Below, in pieces: positions 45,766 through 52,137 of a stretch of DNA of 64,000 bases. Both the position numbers and the translations under genes were made by a program. How positions within the stretch are numbered: the first letter of the stretch is position 1; each line of letters opens with the position of its first letter. This stretch comes from Lachnospiraceae bacterium (lineage in GTDB: Bacteria > Bacillota > Clostridia > Lachnospirales > Lachnospiraceae): NCBI GenBank assembly GCA_029006155.1, contig JAQXGF010000045.1:19274-83273 (forward strand), written 5' to 3'. The notes under the pieces are model-generated. The model saw only the letters and a program-made list of their open reading frames with translations, made no database searches and had not been told where the DNA came from.

Positions 45766-46034
45766 TTATTCATCCATACACTCCACAAACAACCGGAACG
45801 CTGCCTTAAATCCCCGCACGAACCCGGCTTCCTGTCCGAGCTCGGCAAAAGCGGCGGCCCGGTTTTAAGCAACTGATATTCCGGGTCGGGCAGTTCGAGT
45901 TTCAGCTCCTGCAGGTGGGTCTGAAGGTCTGCCTGCAGGGACTGCTCGATGGCGTCGTGGGAAGTGATCGACTCGATGCACTGAGAGTAAAACGTTTTTA
46001 TAGTAGATGATGTATTTTCGTGTAGCAAAGACAT
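45766..46034 (-). pseudogene. Frameshifted duplicate of the 88-residue hypothetical gene
   Basis: About 230 nt (45770-46003) are nearly identical to 46905-47138. Here the run CCGGTTTTAAG has one T fewer than CCGGTTTTTAAG in the other copy, so the minus-strand frame shifts after PDPEYQLLK and reads into nonsense. The start region differs (MSLLHENTSST instead of MSGRLDNNVA), with AAAGGA upstream. The intact C-terminal codons ECMDE-stop are still present in the other frame, supporting recent decay. Confidence 0.85.
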
Positions 46035-46479
46035 TGGTAACAAATCCTTTCTTTTTCCGTATTTGATATGCTTGATTTTTATACTTTTTATTATAGTCTG
46101 ACTGAATGACAGGATTTGTCATCACATATTTTTTTAAGGTACTAATCTTTATTCATCAGTGCACCACCTTCGGCTAATCTGTATTGTCTTTCCATTTTAG
46201 CCGAACATTTCGTGAAGTAAATTTTTTCACAGTATAGTCGTACATTACTCATTCTAGTTCTACAAACATATATTCGCCGATTTATTTTATGCCATTACCT
46301 ATTCCTAATCATGAGGCAGCCTTCGGATTGCCTTTACATAATTTCCACTTTCAAAAAATAAAAAATTTTGTGTTTTTGAAAGCGACATCTTGCATATACT
46401 ATTCGCAGACAGTATAATAAGTACAGCGAATCGGTTTCGAGAAATGAAAAAACTTCAATTTTTGAAAGCGGGTGACTAT
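46035..46479. other. AT-rich intergenic stretch of the island
   Basis: No convincing gene. It contains a perfect 10-bp inverted repeat CTTTCAAAAA (46348-46357) / TTTTTGAAAG (46373-46382), and the promoter at 46390-46418. Confidence 0.5.
46390..46418 (+). promoter_or_regulatory. Promoter with flanking dyad
   Basis: TTGCAT (46390-46395), 17 nt, TATAAT (46413-46418). ATTCGC (46401-46406) and GCGAAT (46426-46431) flank the -10 as an inverted repeat. It would drive the truncated ORF at 46480. Confidence 0.65.
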
Positions 46480-46557
46480 ATGAAAACAATCACAAGAGCA
46501 AAATATCTCGATAGAATCAGAGACTGTTTCAAGTATCCTGAGGCAGTCCGGGCCTGA
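46480..46557 (+). pseudogene. Chimeric remnant: ATPase-like N-terminus joined to transposase sequence
   Basis: ATG at 46480 (ribosome-like GCGGGTG upstream) reads MKTITRAKYLDRIRDCFKYPEAVRA then stops. The first 14 or so residues resemble the start of AAA ATPases of the DUF4143 group, while FKYPEAVR belongs to the IS256 transposase fragment. So the start of one gene has been fused to the tail of an insertion sequence. Confidence 0.5.
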
Positions 46558-46769
46558 TTTATACGACCAATACAATCGAAGGATTTAACCGCCAGCTCCG
46601 GAAAGTCACCAAATCAAAAACCGTATTTCCATCGGATGACAGTCTGCTGAAAATGCTGTATCTGGCAATGGTAGACATCACAAAAAAATGGACCGGCCAT
46701 CGTCAGGACTGGGGGCAGATCCATTCCCAGCTGGAAATTTTTTTCGAAGAACGATTAGAAGGATTATAA
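46528..46769 (+). mobile_element. IS256-family transposase, C-terminal remnant
   Basis: From FKYPE (46528) and, after a frameshift at about 46550, a 72-codon frame (46551-46769) reads LIYTTNTIEGFNRQLRKVTK, then FPSDDSLLKMLYLA and ITKKWTGHRQDWG to EERLEGL-stop. This is the conserved end of Mutator/IS256 transposases. The catalytic Asp residues and the upstream two thirds are missing; no clear terminal inverted repeats were identified, so the element is dead. Confidence 0.88.
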
Positions 46770-46897
46770 GCAGAAAGCATGCCAGACAGGGCTGGCAAAG
46801 CCAGTCCTGCTTGACAGGGACATTCTGAGGGACGCCCTGAAGGACATCCATCACGAGGGACATCTTTATTCCTGTCATCCCCTTCGTCCTTACCCAC

Positions 46898-47164
46898 TCA
46901 TTCATCCATACATTCTACAAATAACCGGAACGCTGCCTTAAATCCCCGCACGAACCCGGCTTCCTGTCCGAGCTCTGCAAAGGCAGCGGCCCGGTTTTTA
47001 AGCAACTGATATTCCGGGTCGGGCAGTTCAAGCTTCAGCTCCTGCAGGTGGGTCTGAAGGTCTGCCTGCAGGGACTGCTCGATGGCGTCGTGGGAAGTGA
47101 TCGACTCGATGCACTGAGAGTAAAGCGTTTTTATCGCAACATTATTATCTAATCTTCCACTCAT
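46898..47164 (-). CDS. Small hypothetical protein (intact duplicate)
   Basis: An 88-residue soluble protein: MSGRLDNNVAIKTLYSQCIE, a Gln/Leu/Glu-rich helical middle (DLQTHLQELKLELPDPEYQ) and an end FAELGQEAGFVRGFKAAFRL that resembles the C-termini of small clostridial proteins labelled DUF6809; I cannot confirm that. A second, frameshifted copy lies at 45766-46034 on the same strand, 0.9 kb away across the IS remnant. It is the last gene of a compact leftward set with two smaller ORFs (gaps of 8 and 14 nt). Confidence 0.7.
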   Translation of the reverse strand: MSGRLDNNVAIKTLYSQCIESITSHDAIEQSLQADLQTHLQELKLELPDPEYQLLKNRAAAFAELGQEAGFVRGFKAAFRLFVECMDE

Positions 47165-47172
47165 AGTTTTAT

Positions 47173-47298
47173 CTAATGACCTTTCTTCGCATATTTTTTC
47201 AGGTCAAATTGTCTGGGATGCCACTCGATCCCAAGAACAGTCCAAAAAAACATCGCTATCCACACTTTCCTTTGATCTGTGATTACACTCTTTTTCAT
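47173..47298 (-). CDS. 41-residue small ORF with a hydrophobic core
   Basis: ATG at 47298 with GGGGG 10 nt upstream; the product begins MKKSVITDQRKVWIAMFFWT and continues with VLGIEWHPRQFDLKKYAKKG-H. A basic start, a short hydrophobic centre (VWIAMFFWTVLGI) and a basic end suggest membrane association. It lies 14 nt after the acidic 55-residue ORF and 8 nt before the 88-residue gene, all leftward, which supports real translation. No family is recognised. Confidence 0.55.
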   Translation of the reverse strand: MKKSVITDQRKVWIAMFFWTVLGIEWHPRQFDLKKYAKKGH

Positions 47299-47312
47299 AT
47301 TTTTCAGTCCCC

Positions 47313-47480
47313 CTACTCATAATAAGGATCGTCTGAATCGTCGTCCTCGTCAAAATATTTTTCTTCGCCATACTCTTCAATACACCGCATATCATTATAA
47401 TCCTCTAAATCTATGTCGTGTTCTTCTTCACTCCGATTTAACCACTCGTCATAAAATTCATATTCATCTCTTGGATCCAT
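47313..47480 (-). CDS. 55-residue highly acidic hypothetical protein
   Basis: Start at ATG 47480 with GGAGG 9 nt upstream; the frame extends to 47543 without support. The product begins MDPRDEYEFYDEWLNRSEEE and ends YFDEDDDSDDPYYE: more than a third is Asp or Glu and Tyr is common. Such composition is seen in DNA-mimic or anti-repressor proteins, but nothing here proves that. First gene of the three-gene leftward set 47480-46898. Confidence 0.6.
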   Translation of the reverse strand: MDPRDEYEFYDEWLNRSEEEHDIDLEDYNDMRCIEEYGEEKYFDEDDDSDDPYYE

Positions 47481-47720
47481 CTTATATACCTCCATTTCTT
47501 TTTGAAAACATAAATACTGTTTACATTTTTCATTATAAATCAATTTCCAGTATAAAAGGTCAACACTGAGTTGACATTTGCATGAACAACAGAAAGATTT
47601 TTCTTTTGTTTTTCAAACTACCATATTATAATAAAACTGATATTAATTCACAGCCAATCAATCTTCAGGTCAATCACGCCCCACCACTTATTATTCCAGC
47701 AATACATTGAGGATCTTACG

Positions 47721-48278
47721 ATGAAATCAGAATATTTAAAATATCAGGAACCCTTAAAACGATATATAGCGAAACATTTAAAACCTGCTTCGTCTCCTCT
47801 TTTCTCTGACCGATCAAAAAATTTCCGCAGAAATCTGACCGGTCACGGTACAGGTACCCTGCTCCCTGACAGCACAGGTCCGGCAGTAGCAGGCGATCCT
47901 GTCGACAGTCTCTTGTCCATCTTTTTATCTCACAGACAGGAATCTTTCCATGACTGCCTATTTCGGCTGATTGATGCCAAGCACTTAAAAGCTTCTGATG
48001 TATATAAAAAAGCTGGCATAAGCCGCCAGCTTTTCTCAAAAATTCGCTGCAATGAAGATTATGAACCAGAAAAATCTACCATTCTCGCTCTTGCAGTTGG
48101 TATGAAATTAAATATTAACGAGACAAACAAACTACTCGCCTGCGCAGGTCTTACGCTCTCTGACTCCAGCATACAGGATCTGATCGTCCGATTTTTTATC
48201 GAACGCGGCGAGTATGATCTGGATATCTATAATAGCTATCTGGATTTGCATAATCAGCCTTTGCTTGGGAGCAGCTGA
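47721..48278 (+). CDS. Helix-turn-helix-like protein of unknown function
   Basis: A 185-residue protein. The N-terminal 75 residues are low in recognisable features (Ser/Gly/Pro-rich). Residues about 77-183 form an HTH-like domain: SFHDCLFRLIDAKHLKASDV, YKKAGISRQLFSKIRCN, PEKSTILALAVGMKLNINET, then a helical end. This half resembles regulators that accompany stress or tellurite-type genes in Firmicutes; I cannot name it further. GAGG precedes the ATG by 8 nt. The HTH half is duplicated as a pseudogene at 49744-50037. A terminator-like hairpin lies inside the coding region. Confidence 0.7.
   Translation: MKSEYLKYQEPLKRYIAKHLKPASSPLFSDRSKNFRRNLTGHGTGTLLPDSTGPAVAGDPVDSLLSIFLSHRQESFHDCLFRLIDAKHLKASDVYKKAGISRQLFSKIRCNEDYEPEKSTILALAVGMKLNINETNKLLACAGLTLSDSSIQDLIVRFFIERGEYDLDIYNSYLDLHNQPLLGSS
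48008..48034 (+). repeat. Terminator-like hairpin inside a coding region
   Basis: AAAAGCTGGC - 7 nt - GCCAGCTTTT, a perfect 10-bp stem ending in TTTTCTC, encoding the helix-turn-helix KKAGISRQLF. It is conserved in the duplicate (about 49769-49796). Confidence 0.7.
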
Positions 48279-48282
48279 TAAA

Positions 48283-49506
48283 TTAGATTGCCCATACCGG
48301 CACAATAAAATTCTCCCGATCAATTACTCCCACTGACTGCTTCATACACACAACCGCTCCATTTCCTCTTGGAACAGATGCTTTGTCCAACAAAGAAAAC
48401 ACTTTTGTAAGCATACTGCCCGGATTTGCAGTCTTCTTGATCTCGATCGGATTCAGAATTCCATCATGCTCCAGCACGATATCAATTTCTCTGGCATCCT
48501 TATCTCGGTAATAATACATATACGGCTCTTTTCCAGAGTTCAGATATGTCTTTGCAATCTCAGATACCACATAATTTTCCAGCATCGCTCCATTCATCGC
48601 CCCACTTTGGAGCACCTCCGCACTGCTCCATCTAGTCAGATAGCAGACAAGCCCTGAATCATAAAAATACAACTTGGGCGTCTTCACCAGACGTTTAAGC
48701 AAGTTATTTGAATATGGATGCAAATAAAAGATAATACCAAGCGTCTCCAAAATCTGCAGCCAGTCTTTTGCCTGCTTCTGATTAATATCCGCGTCTTGAG
48801 CAATCTCCGCAATATTCAACATTTGCGAACACCGTGCTGCCACCGCAGTCATAAAACGCAGAAATTTCAGCGCATCCACTGCATCTGATAACTCCTTCAC
48901 GTCTCTCTGGATATACGTTGATAAATAGCTGCTGTAAAAAATCTGACTGTTCGAATTCTTGCCGCTTGCAATAGCTGGCATAGATCCACGATAAATTCGT
49001 TCAAAAATCTCTTCCGTATCTACTGCCTTTCTCGTCTCTGCCCGTGCCACCAACTCTGATAACTCAATCTGAAATGGTGACATAGGAGCCTGACATAATT
49101 CGGCCTGAGCCAAAGAAGTCATAGACAATACCGCCACTCTCCCGGCTAATGACTCCTGAACACCATGCATCAACTTAAACACCTGCGATCCTGTAAGCCA
49201 AAATGCCCCCGGCTCCTGATGAGAATCCGCATAGATTTTAATATATGTGAACAGCTCCGGTGCATATTGCACCTCATCAATCAGTACCGGTGGCTTATGA
49301 AGTTGCAAAAACATTTCCGGATCTGTCTTGGCAAGACTACGCTCATTCAAATCATCCAGCGTCACGTACCTGCGTTCCGTCCCCTCCATCAATTTCTGCA
49401 GCATTGTCGTCTTTCCCACCTGCCGTGGCCCAGTCACCAAAACCACCGGATATTCTAATGTCACCTGCTTCACAACTGTTTCGAGACTTCTGGAAATATA
49501 GTGCAT
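48283..49506 (-). CDS. AAA-type ATP-binding protein with DUF4143 domain
   Basis: A 407-residue P-loop protein: Walker A in VTGPRQVGKTTMLQKL (residues about 23-38), Walker B PPVLIDEVQYAPE, sensor-like FWLTGSQVFKLM, a winged-helix middle (MLNIAEIAQDADINQKQAKD), and the C-terminal DUF4143 nuclease-like fold with EIDIVLEHDGILNPIEIKKT (Asp...Glu-x-Lys). The family is common in mobile and defence islands; its role is not settled. AAAGGAG precedes the ATG. Converges with the HTH gene (4-nt gap) and lies between the two copies of the HTH duplication. Confidence 0.9.
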   Translation of the reverse strand: MHYISRSLETVVKQVTLEYPVVLVTGPRQVGKTTMLQKLMEGTERRYVTLDDLNERSLAKTDPEMFLQLHKPPVLIDEVQYAPELFTYIKIYADSHQEPGAFWLTGSQVFKLMHGVQESLAGRVAVLSMTSLAQAELCQAPMSPFQIELSELVARAETRKAVDTEEIFERIYRGSMPAIASGKNSNSQIFYSSYLSTYIQRDVKELSDAVDALKFLRFMTAVAARCSQMLNIAEIAQDADINQKQAKDWLQILETLGIIFYLHPYSNNLLKRLVKTPKLYFYDSGLVCYLTRWSSAEVLQSGAMNGAMLENYVVSEIAKTYLNSGKEPYMYYYRDKDAREIDIVLEHDGILNPIEIKKTANPGSMLTKVFSLLDKASVPRGNGAVVCMKQSVGVIDRENFIVPVWAI

Positions 49507-49633
49507 CGTCGTACTCCTTTCGGCTGATTTTTATTACAATTCTATTTTAGCCGATACAAGAGCAAAATGCAAGGGCATTCACCTTCCCACTGCATCTAAA
49601 ATAATTTTTAAAAGGTTCTTCTATGATAATGAT

Positions 49634-49693
49634 ATGCTCCCTTCTAGGTAAACAAGCGAAATAATAAAAGCTTGTTTGCTTGGAAGGGAGCAT
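49634..49693. repeat. Long inverted repeat
   Basis: ATGCTCCCTTC (49634-49644) and AAACAAGC (49650-49657) pair with GCTTGTTT (49670-49677) and GAAGGGAGCAT (49683-49693) around a 12-nt A-rich loop; TTTTAATT follows on the plus strand. Terminator-like, but no gene ends just upstream on the plus strand. Confidence 0.6.
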
Positions 49694-49743
49694 TTTAATT
49701 GAAACAAAGAAAAATGGTAAATAGTAAACCATTTAAGTGCTTA

Positions 49744-50037
49744 CCTTAAAAGCCTCTGATGTATACAAAAAAGCTGGCATAAGCCGCCAGCTTTTCTCAA
49801 AAATTCGCTGCAATGAAGATTATGAACCAGAAAAATCTACCATCCTCGCTCTTGCAGTTGGTATGAAATTAAATATTAATGAGACACAAACTACTCGCCT
49901 GCACAGGTCTTACGCTCTCTGACTCCAGCATACAGGATCTGATCGTCCGATTTTTTATCGAACATGGCGAGTATGATCCGGATATCTATAATAGCTATCT
50001 GGATTTGCATAATCAGTCTTTGCTAGGGAACAGCTGA
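49744..50037 (+). pseudogene. Broken copy of the HTH-like gene's C-terminal half
   Basis: About 294 nt nearly identical to 47985-48278. A 2-nt loss (GAGACACAAACT against GAGACAAACAAACT) shifts the frame after KLNINET, and there is no start region like the parent's. The final codons and TGA are preserved in the shifted frame. A direct duplication around the DUF4143 gene is the simplest reading. Confidence 0.85.
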
Positions 50038-50046
50038 ACACCGCTG

Positions 50047-50124
50047 CTACCACTTGAATATAATTCTAAAAATTTCTACCCACATCTCTAAGTCGTTTTC
50101 CGTTCCCCGAATAAGCTTTTTCAT
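50047..50124 (-). CDS. 25-residue micro-ORF
   Basis: ATG at 50124 with CAGGAGG 7 nt upstream, an excellent ribosome site. Product MKKLIRGTENDLEMWVEIFR plus IIFKW: basic start, hydrophobic aromatic end. It could be a short secreted or leader peptide, or a chance frame; only the ribosome site and the row of similar ORFs support it. Confidence 0.35.
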   Translation of the reverse strand: MKKLIRGTENDLEMWVEIFRIIFKW

Positions 50125-50155
50125 TGTCCTTCCTCCTGTCAGTTAATATCTACAT

Positions 50156-50224
50156 TCAACCACCAAAAGTATCGTCACAAACTCGAGTTACATCGTAAAT
50201 TTCCATAAGATTTTTACTGTTCAT
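50156..50224 (-). CDS. 22-residue micro-ORF ending in Gly-Gly
   Basis: ATG at 50224 with AGAGGAAA about 8 nt upstream. Product MNSKNLMEIYDVTRVCDDTF-GG, then stop. It resembles a double-glycine bacteriocin leader cut off exactly after GG, lying 107 nt after the glycine-zipper ORF. May be a remnant of a bacteriocin precursor gene. Confidence 0.35.
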   Translation of the reverse strand: MNSKNLMEIYDVTRVCDDTFGG

Positions 50225-50280
50225 AAAATTTCCTCTTTTCAAATGGCAAGATATTCAACTGTTACTAATTCAGAGAGTTA

Positions 50281-50304
50281 GCACTCTGCCATATGACAGA
50301 GTGC
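50281..50304 (-). terminator. Hairpin after the glycine-zipper ORF
   Basis: GCACTCTGYCATATGRCAGAGTGC-type near-perfect palindrome of 24 nt (10-bp stem, ATAT loop), 28 nt beyond the stop. No strong T run on the minus strand. Confidence 0.5.
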
Positions 50305-50331
50305 ATTATTTATTTGTAACATTTCACTCTA

Positions 50332-50505
50332 CTAATCTGCGAATATTCCGACAATACATCCAATTGCTCCGCCAATTGTCGCACCTAAACCGGCCGTGAC
50401 CGGACCGCCCAATGCCCCAATTGCAGCTCCAATACTTCCACCCACAGATGCGCCGGTTGCACCGCCTGTTAATACATCTCCACATCTTTTCTGAAAATCT
50501 GACAT
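50332..50505 (-). CDS. 57-residue glycine-zipper peptide, bacteriocin-like
   Basis: ATG at 50505 with GGGAGG 8 nt upstream. The product is MSDFQKRCGDVLTGG, then ATGASVGGSIGAAIGALGG, PVTAGLGATIGGAIG and CIVGIFAD. GxxxG spacing recurs throughout, as in class II two-peptide bacteriocins and other membrane-inserting glycine-zipper peptides. There is no cleavable leader beyond the first 15 residues (which do end in a Gly-Gly at 14-15), and two Cys (8 and 50). No transporter or obvious immunity gene is adjacent, so bacteriocin function is a hypothesis; a holin-like or toxin peptide is an alternative. Confidence 0.65.
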   Translation of the reverse strand: MSDFQKRCGDVLTGGATGASVGGSIGAAIGALGGPVTAGLGATIGGAIGCIVGIFAD

Positions 50506-50572
50506 AGCAATGTCCTCCCTTAAAAATTGAAAATTAATAGCTACATAATCGTATTAATCTTCATGGTCAATT

Positions 50573-50956
50573 CTAGCTCTCCATACCCAGGGCGATCTTG
50601 AGACCTTTTACAAGCGCAGCCGAATAGTTCACCTTATTTTCTTTTGCAAGAATATCCAACCACTGAGGAATTGTCACATTCTTTTTTACATAGATTTCTT
50701 TCGCTGCGTTTCTAAAATATGGCATCCATATATGAATAAAAACAACGCCTGTGACATCATCCGTGGGAATTGGTAGTTCCTGATTTCTGCTTTCATAGTC
50801 CAGTATCGTCAATGCAAGACACTCCTGTGCAGAACGTATGGCTTCTTCCTTCGTATCTGCTTCTACCAGACCGACATCAGGGAAATCCAAAAACTCAACT
50901 CGATACATTCCATCTACTTTTTTCATTGTTGCCGGATATACATAATTTTCTTTCAT
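50573..50956 (-). CDS. hicB: HicB-family antitoxin
   Basis: A 127-residue antitoxin. The N-terminal HicB fold is clear: YVYPATMKKVDGMYRVEFLD, FPDVGLVEADTKEEAIRSAQECLALTIL-type region. The C-terminal stretch VTIPQWLDILAKENKVNYSAALVKGL is a ribbon-helix-helix DNA-binding segment. It would neutralise a HicA mRNA interferase and repress its own promoter. The matching HicA-like gene lies 233 nt away but points the other way, unlike usual hicAB operons. A perfect promoter with palindromic operators lies upstream. GGAG precedes the ATG. Confidence 0.88.
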   Translation of the reverse strand: MKENYVYPATMKKVDGMYRVEFLDFPDVGLVEADTKEEAIRSAQECLALTILDYESRNQELPIPTDDVTGVVFIHIWMPYFRNAAKEIYVKKNVTIPQWLDILAKENKVNYSAALVKGLKIALGMES

Positions 50957-50978
50957 TTCTAGTCTAGCTCCTTTTCTT

Positions 50979-51032
50979 AAGGAAGATTATAATCTGTATT
51001 CTTCGTTTCTGATACAGATTATAATCTTCCTT
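50979..51032. promoter_or_regulatory. Twin operator / 21-bp inverted repeat between hicB and hicA
   Basis: Arms at 50979-50999 and 51012-51032 are perfect 21-nt reverse complements with a 12-nt loop. Each arm contains the self-palindrome GATTATAATC, and the right-hand one overlaps the hicB -10 box. The two sites, about 32 nt apart centre to centre, fit binding of a dimeric RHH antitoxin; as RNA it would be a long hairpin in the hicB leader. Confidence 0.75.
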
Positions 51033-51046
51033 GTTCGTTTTGTCAA
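51018..51046 (-). promoter_or_regulatory. Perfect consensus promoter for hicB
   Basis: Read leftward: TTGACA (51041-51046), exactly 17 nt, TATAAT (51018-51023). The -10 lies inside a GATTATAATC palindrome, which makes repression by HicB plausible. Confidence 0.88.
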
Positions 51047-51077
51047 TATCTTTTTACTAATTTTTTTACAAGATTAG

Positions 51078-51106
51078 TTGATTCTTTTCTCACCTAAGCC
51101 TATAAT
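51078..51106 (+). promoter_or_regulatory. Promoter for hicA
   Basis: TTGATT (51078-51083), 17 nt, TATAAT (51101-51106). The -10 is perfect. It is outside the twin operator, so hicA may not be under the same control as hicB. Confidence 0.7.
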
Positions 51107-51189
51107 GGTATAAGAAATGTTTGCAGCAACAGCAGCGTAATTGTGACTTTATTTGACACTATTAACTGTTTTCCGCAAGGAGGTTGCAT

Positions 51190-51384
51190 ATGACATTTCG
51201 CGAAATCGAGAAAATTTTACGTGCTGACAACTGGACACTGATCAGAGTTACCGGCTCACACTATCAATACCGAAAGGTCGGTGTGGCTAACGCTGTTGTA
51301 GTTCCTAATCATAACGGGAAGGATATTTCCATCGGTGTAGTAAAAGATCTCGAAAAAAAGACAGGCTTATCTCTTCGGAGATAG
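51190..51384 (+). CDS. hicA: HicA-family toxin (mRNA interferase-like)
   Basis: A 64-residue double-stranded RNA-binding-fold protein: MTFREIEKILRADNWTLIRV, TGSHYQYRK with the catalytic His, and VVVPNHNGKDISIGVVKDLE, as in YcfA/HicA. Such toxins cut mRNA independently of the ribosome until bound by HicB. ATG 51190 has AAGGAGG upstream; a TTG 6 nt earlier is less likely. It has its own promoter, and its stop codon lies inside the terminator stem. It is divergent from hicB, an unusual layout. Confidence 0.88.
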   Translation: MTFREIEKILRADNWTLIRVTGSHYQYRKVGVANAVVVPNHNGKDISIGVVKDLEKKTGLSLRR

Positions 51385-51394
51385 CCTGTCTTTT
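51356..51394. terminator. Bidirectional terminator overlapping the hicA stop
   Basis: AAAAGACAGGC-T-TATCTC - TTCG - GAGATA-GCCTGTCTTTT: a long stem with one bulge and a stable TTCG loop, flanked by A and T runs. It serves hicA and the convergent cas6-like gene. The hicA TAG is at 51382-51384, within the stem. Confidence 0.9.
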
Positions 51395-51402
51395 GATATT
51401 TA

Positions 51403-52137
51403 CTAACTCACAAATGTGTGTTCCACCCCTCCCATTCCCAGTGCAGTCTTAATTCCAATTCCACTATACTGTGAAAATAATAACAGCGCATCCGCCAATT
51501 CTTTATGAAAGCCGGTCATATTATTTTTTATATTCAGATGTCCGCCAAACCCATAAATACAATTTCCCTTCATAGTGTACCTGCAATCATGTAATCGATA
51601 CTGTGTGCAAAATAAACCTTTGCCAAGTGTTTCTATGCCCTGGCCATCTTCATCCTCAATAAAGCACTCCGGGAAGCAGTCATTCCACCTCCGCACAAGG
51701 TTGTTCAAGCACAATTCGATTGTCGGCAGATTCGTATACTGCCCCCGACTTTTAAATGCGGTAGCGGTCACAAAATCAAGTCGATGCTTTTTTGAAGTAG
51801 AAGCCATCGTAAATAGCTGCTCCACATTCCGGATCTCTTTTACCGTTTTCTCTCTCACTCTGATTTCCTTTGGTATATCATATCGATCTTTTTTCAGAAG
51901 CACTGGTTTTATATTCTGTTCTGCTTCCTCACCCAAAAGATTAACCGTCCATACAATTTTATTGTTTTCCAGCTTTAAAAACTGACTGACCGGGGTTGTC
52001 ACATTTTCATGCAACTTTTCCACATATGCATTGGAAACCTCTTTTAAGCATCCCGCATATAAACGATACGCCCACTCAGGTGTAAACGTCTCCTCAACAT
52101 TTGGAAACTCTAAAATCATTTTAATCTGTGTAATCAT
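51403..52137 (-). CDS. Cas6-like CRISPR RNA-processing endoribonuclease (orphan)
   Basis: A 244-residue RAMP protein. The N-terminal half has WAYRLYAGCLKEVSNAYVEK, then LHENVTTPVSQFL and KIVWTVNLLGEEAEQ, as in Cas6 of class 1 systems. The C-terminal half (FVTATAFKSRGQYTNLPTIE, LCLNNLVRRWNDCF) matches the Cas6 C-terminal domain, and the end carries the glycine-rich loop SGIGIKTALGMGGVE. Cas6 cuts CRISPR repeats; no array or effector is visible here. Its ATG lies 17 nt inside the upstream sigma-like gene, so the two are coupled. Terminator follows. The catalytic residue cannot be assigned with certainty; the His in KLHENVTTP is a candidate. Confidence 0.85.
   Translation of the reverse strand: MITQIKMILEFPNVEETFTPEWAYRLYAGCLKEVSNAYVEKLHENVTTPVSQFLKLENNKIVWTVNLLGEEAEQNIKPVLLKKDRYDIPKEIRVREKTVKEIRNVEQLFTMASTSKKHRLDFVTATAFKSRGQYTNLPTIELCLNNLVRRWNDCFPECFIEDEDGQGIETLGKGLFCTQYRLHDCRYTMKGNCIYGFGGHLNIKNNMTGFHKELADALLLFSQYSGIGIKTALGMGGVEHTFVS

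Noticed and set aside
46480..46769. Complete IS256 element
   Set aside because: Only the C-terminal third of the transposase remains, frameshifted, with no clear terminal repeats.
47204..47395. 63-residue ORF in the island
   Set aside because: It overlaps the better supported 55- and 41-residue ORFs in another frame and its own start lacks a ribosome site.
49737..49922. 61-residue HTH gene
   Set aside because: It is the frameshifted copy of the 47721-48278 gene and has no ribosome site, so it is listed as a pseudogene.
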